A DNA stretch of 64,000 nucleotides from Gibbula magus (taxonomy: Eukaryota; Mollusca; Gastropoda; Trochida; Trochidae), in the NCBI GenBank assembly GCA_936450465.1, contig OW388296.1, positions 18,828,526 through 18,892,525 on the forward strand. Reading direction: 5' to 3'. The translations under genes and the position numbers were made by a program. Below the pieces are notes generated by a model. That model saw only the letters and a list, made by a program, of their open reading frames with translations, was not told the DNA's origin and made no database searches. Shown in pieces: positions 60,487-64,000 of the stretch (position 1 is the first letter of the stretch; each line of letters begins with the position of its first letter).

Positions 60487-61662
60487 CATATACATATGTG
60501 TCATAACAGTTTGTTATGAAACTCCTTTACGAACTACCACGTGTAGTTCTCCGCAGTCATAAACAAATATAACTTCGTGACAGTTATCTGGTACTTTGTA
60601 TTTGTACTTCAGGACTGTTCACTTTGTTTGGAACCTCAAATTAAAAAAAATTAAATATTAATTCTTGCAATGGTATTTATATGAATACGTAATTTTAAAT
60701 GGACAATATAAAAGAAATAAATTAACTCATCTTAACAAAATGAAGGGATAATGTATTTACAATGTTACTTGTTTAACAGTAAATAACGGGTAAAAACCAA
60801 TGACTGTGAACATATTAAAAGTGTATGCTCATCATTAATGATTATCAAATTCAAGTGACTTTAAAATTGAAATTTGCTTTCATAATATGAAAGCTATTCA
60901 AAGCAACAACACTTTACAAGCAGTTTATTTCGTAATGACCTTGCGGCGCTGATTATGTTCTTATTTTCAGAACACACATCAAGATCTTTCCATTACGAGA
61001 ACGATAACCCATTTGACCTCAAGCAAAATGGCAATCAATAATCCTCAAGTTTGGATCTGATCGCCATTGCACTGTAAGGTTATTCTGACAAGGTTCTTAA
61101 ACTTCGTATTGACACATTGACTCAGTATCAACTTTGAAAGGAGCTGGGGATATAGACATTTAAGTTCAATGTAATTATAAAATAGTATAACAATGGACAA
61201 AACATGGCGGTTATAAACTGTTTTGGAGTTAAACCTAATTAATGTAATGACTTAATCAATGGTTTCTCGTACGTAGATTAATCACAGCTCAAAGAGTGCG
61301 AGTGTGTAAACAATGAAGCTAAGAAACTAAAGCTATAACAACCGAAGCTGGTGTAATCATCAAGTGATCAACACTACTGAAACATGGTACCACATACATC
61401 TAGATCATGTACATGTTTTAAATAAAAAAAAATTTTTGACTTGTGTAATGGCGCCCTACCGAAATCTAAAATTAATATACTTTCAATATTTCATAAAATT
61501 GTATGGCAAACTTTAAACCAAAATACCATAAAGGTAATGTCAAAAACCCATTAGTGTTTGAACATATCAAACAAATATAAGAATGAAAAGGGACATCGCT
61601 TTAGGGTACTTCACTATCAATGGGAGAAAGTGATAACGTGATATGGCTGGACAAAAGAGGTA

Positions 61663-62043
61663 TATGGCCACACGACAAAACGATATGGTCACATGACAAA
61701 GCAACATGCCTGCATGACAAAGCGATATGAACACACGCCAAAGTGATATGAACACACGACTTAGACATATGGACACATGACAAAGTAATATGGACACATG
61801 ACAAAGCGATTTGAACACTTGACAAAGTGATATGGACACATGACAAAGTGATATGGACACATGCCAAAGCGATATGAACACACGACAAAGCGATATGAAC
61901 ACACGACAAAGTCATATGGACACATGACAAAGTAATATGGACACATGACAAAGTAATATGGACACATGACAAAGAGATGATATGGACACATGAAAAAGCA
62001 ATATGACTGCGTGACAAAGAAATATTGTCACATCACAAAGTGA
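61663..62043 (-). repeat. 21-base minisatellite, 18 units (A3)
   Basis: Eighteen units, one with the extra GAT. Minus-strand frames are again open (138, 111 and 76 codons in three frames). Unit order differs from A2 in the middle but the first three and last two units correspond, so the array expanded independently from shared ends. Confidence 0.92.
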
Positions 62044-64000
62044 TATATAACTGTGCCTCGTACTAAGAAGAAAAACATTTGACCTTAAACATTGAATTGA
62101 TAAAATAATCCTAATCATGGGGTCACATTTAATCATGCATGTGTATGTATATTATGCGTCGTTAAATCATACACAGTTCTGATTATTGTCTTAATGAAAA
62201 TTCAATACCTGTAGAATGATACTTTTTGTGACAGTTTTAATTTGTTATACCTTCATGTATGAACGGAAAATTTAATATCTTATCAGATCTGTCACTCTTT
62301 TCTAATTTGACTCTGAAAACATTAAAATATAGGGCACATATGAGCTGGTAACTGGGAAATATCAACAAAGGAAGCTTGTGTGTGAAACTACAATATCACC
62401 CTAAACATATCTGCTGACTACAAAAAAAGGCAATTAAATCTAACAAAGTTTAGCAATGTAAAAACTAAAATGACAGAAAATAGGAGGCTAAGTTATCAAA
62501 TCCCAAGTTTAAGGTTTCTTAAAAAGTGTCACCTGAAACTGAATTGATTCAAGTGTTATCCAATCTAACTCAAGATTCTAAATAAATAATTTCTCAAACG
62601 TCAACTGATTTTCAATTGAACCAAACTTTAAGTATTATTTTCTTTATATTATCACAAAGCAGTAACTTTTTCAGTTAATTTGACATCCAAAGTCCTTTCA
62701 ATGTCCTAAGAATCTACTATAATACACATATAGACGCAAAAGAAGCTTTAATTAATTACAATTTAATGTTTTATGCTTTTTGAATGTTGCATTTGCAGAT
62801 GAATGCTAGAAATGTTGTATGAAAATCTTGTCTTATCCATTATTGTTAGTTCTGGTTAAACGTTCGGTTAGACAAAGGCAGTTATTGTGGAAAGACGTTT
62901 TTAAATAAGGTATTCCGGCATTCTTCAATTTGAAAATAATTGGTAGAAATGAGTGAAAGGAGTTTGTAAGTCATTCATCAGTGAGCGAACCAATAAAACA
63001 GGTACTGGTACAACAAGAAATCTCATCAAGGAAGTACAATTATATATTGCTTAATAAATGAAGAATGAAGATCTAATCTAAACTTCTTTATTCTGCAGAT
63101 ACTATATCCATCGATTTACATTATTACAATGATAATAATAATAATGATATAATATAATATCATAACATTTACTTCAAGTGTGATGTAATTCAGAATCTTG
63201 TTCATATATTATGCTATGAAAAACAGAAAAGCACAGGGAAGCCATTGTTTTTTTTAACTTATTCCATCACAGAACTACATGTACTCCGGTTGATCTGGGT
63301 GTCTTATTGACAACTGAATCTTTTACAGGTCTCAATACAAAAAAGTCAAGATGACCTGACAGAAAGTAAAACAGTTCATCATTAGTAAAATAACAAAGTT
63401 TAGGCATTCTCAACGTCAAGGTCTAATAGTGAATAAATCAGAACACATAAATGTGTCAGGGTAATAAATGATTATTGTTCTCCAAATGGATATCCACTGT
63501 TTATACTATGGCAACGTTGGCTTTCTACAATTGTCATGGGATTTCAATTAGACCACTATGGCTTTGTTAGCAATAATCGCAGATGTCCAAACTGATATCT
63601 GATGACACATTCGCCGGACTAGGGATTTATGATGGATGGAGCGAAGAGAACTATAAATCAACTATTCTTGTTGGTCTTGGAAAATGTTAATCCTTATAGT
63701 ATTCAACTTCGTAAAAAGTGAGGATGGATTACCATATTTTTTCTATTTTGAAATTAAGCAACAGTTTTGTATTTTCCAAAAAAAATATATAATGTCCTTT
63801 ATTCAAGACACTTTTGTCAGCGATGCTTTAAAAGCATTTTCAAAACAAATGGTACCAGGCAGAAATCGTTGAAAGTTTAATGTGAAAAAAGCCAACTAAG
63901 CCTCGAGGTCTTTCTTTCCTCTCCCTTCCATATTTCACCCCTCCAACCTTCTCCTCATCTGTTCCCCCTCTTACACAAGGGATATATCTGACTGATGTAT

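Larger units (their letters stand above)
54668..64000 (+). repeat. segmental repeat A, copy 3 (runs off the window)
   Basis: Matches A2 from 33691 and A1 from 2930 onward, so it starts 1.46 kb inside A. It keeps element E (57610) and the hairpin (59566), which A2 lacks, and the 1.2 kb after the minisatellite, which A1 lacks. In the block 60118-60309 I count 9 differences from A1. A2 and A3 share details against A1 (for example KSR in the family 1 exon), so they may be closest relatives by sequence, with loss in A2. Confidence 0.92.

Noticed and set aside
1..64000. tRNA, rRNA, or a bacterial or phage gene cluster
   Set aside because: I saw no tRNA-like cloverleaf with A/B boxes, no rRNA motif and no operon-like run of frames; splice signals, LINEs and MITEs indicate animal nuclear DNA.

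Overview
This window looks like intergenic or accessory nuclear DNA of an animal, most likely a bivalve mollusc. It is AT-rich, has no long intact open frame, no operons, and no tRNA or rRNA that I could find. It carries decayed LINE retrotransposons, several foldback or MITE-like elements, and two tandem-repeat insertions (units of about 151 and 146 bases) with AGGTCA-type half-sites and PolyPu/hairpin tails of the kind common in bivalve genomes. The organism call is inference from repeat style, not from a marker gene.

Layout. 1-1483: unique flank with the 3' end of a CR1/L2-like LINE. 1484-12067: segment A, copy 1. 12068-17979: X, a 5.9-kb insertion with inverted ends, subterminal arrays and a nested LINE. 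17980-27955: segment B, copy 1. 27956-32232: Y, a unique spacer. 32233-42175: A, copy 2. 42181-54653: B, copy 2. 54668-64000: A, copy 3, running off the end. So about 50 kb is A-(X)-B-(Y)-A-B-A: a tandem array of a roughly 20-kb A+B unit. Copies differ by a few percent of bases (hand counts in short blocks: 5 of 160, 9 of about 190) plus many clean insertions and deletions. X and Y are present only once each.

Under this recent array lies an older layer. The left parts of A and B are diverged paralogues in the same orientation. Near their right ends they share another diverged module in opposite orientation, with a third copy in Y. In two of these modules the similarity is visible at the amino-acid level, so the locus may be the graveyard of an old small-gene family.

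The best gene model is a three-exon, 107-residue minus-strand gene in A copy 3 (57779-58543), with TATA box, good splice sites and a poly(A) signal. It lies in a segment bounded by 20-base inverted repeats. The copy in A1 is broken by a stop and a 2-base shift, A2 lacks the segment, and Y holds an internally deleted version. I recognise no family for it. All other coding calls are low-confidence exon candidates or relics. The 219-residue open frame in A2 is a by-product of a 21-base minisatellite.
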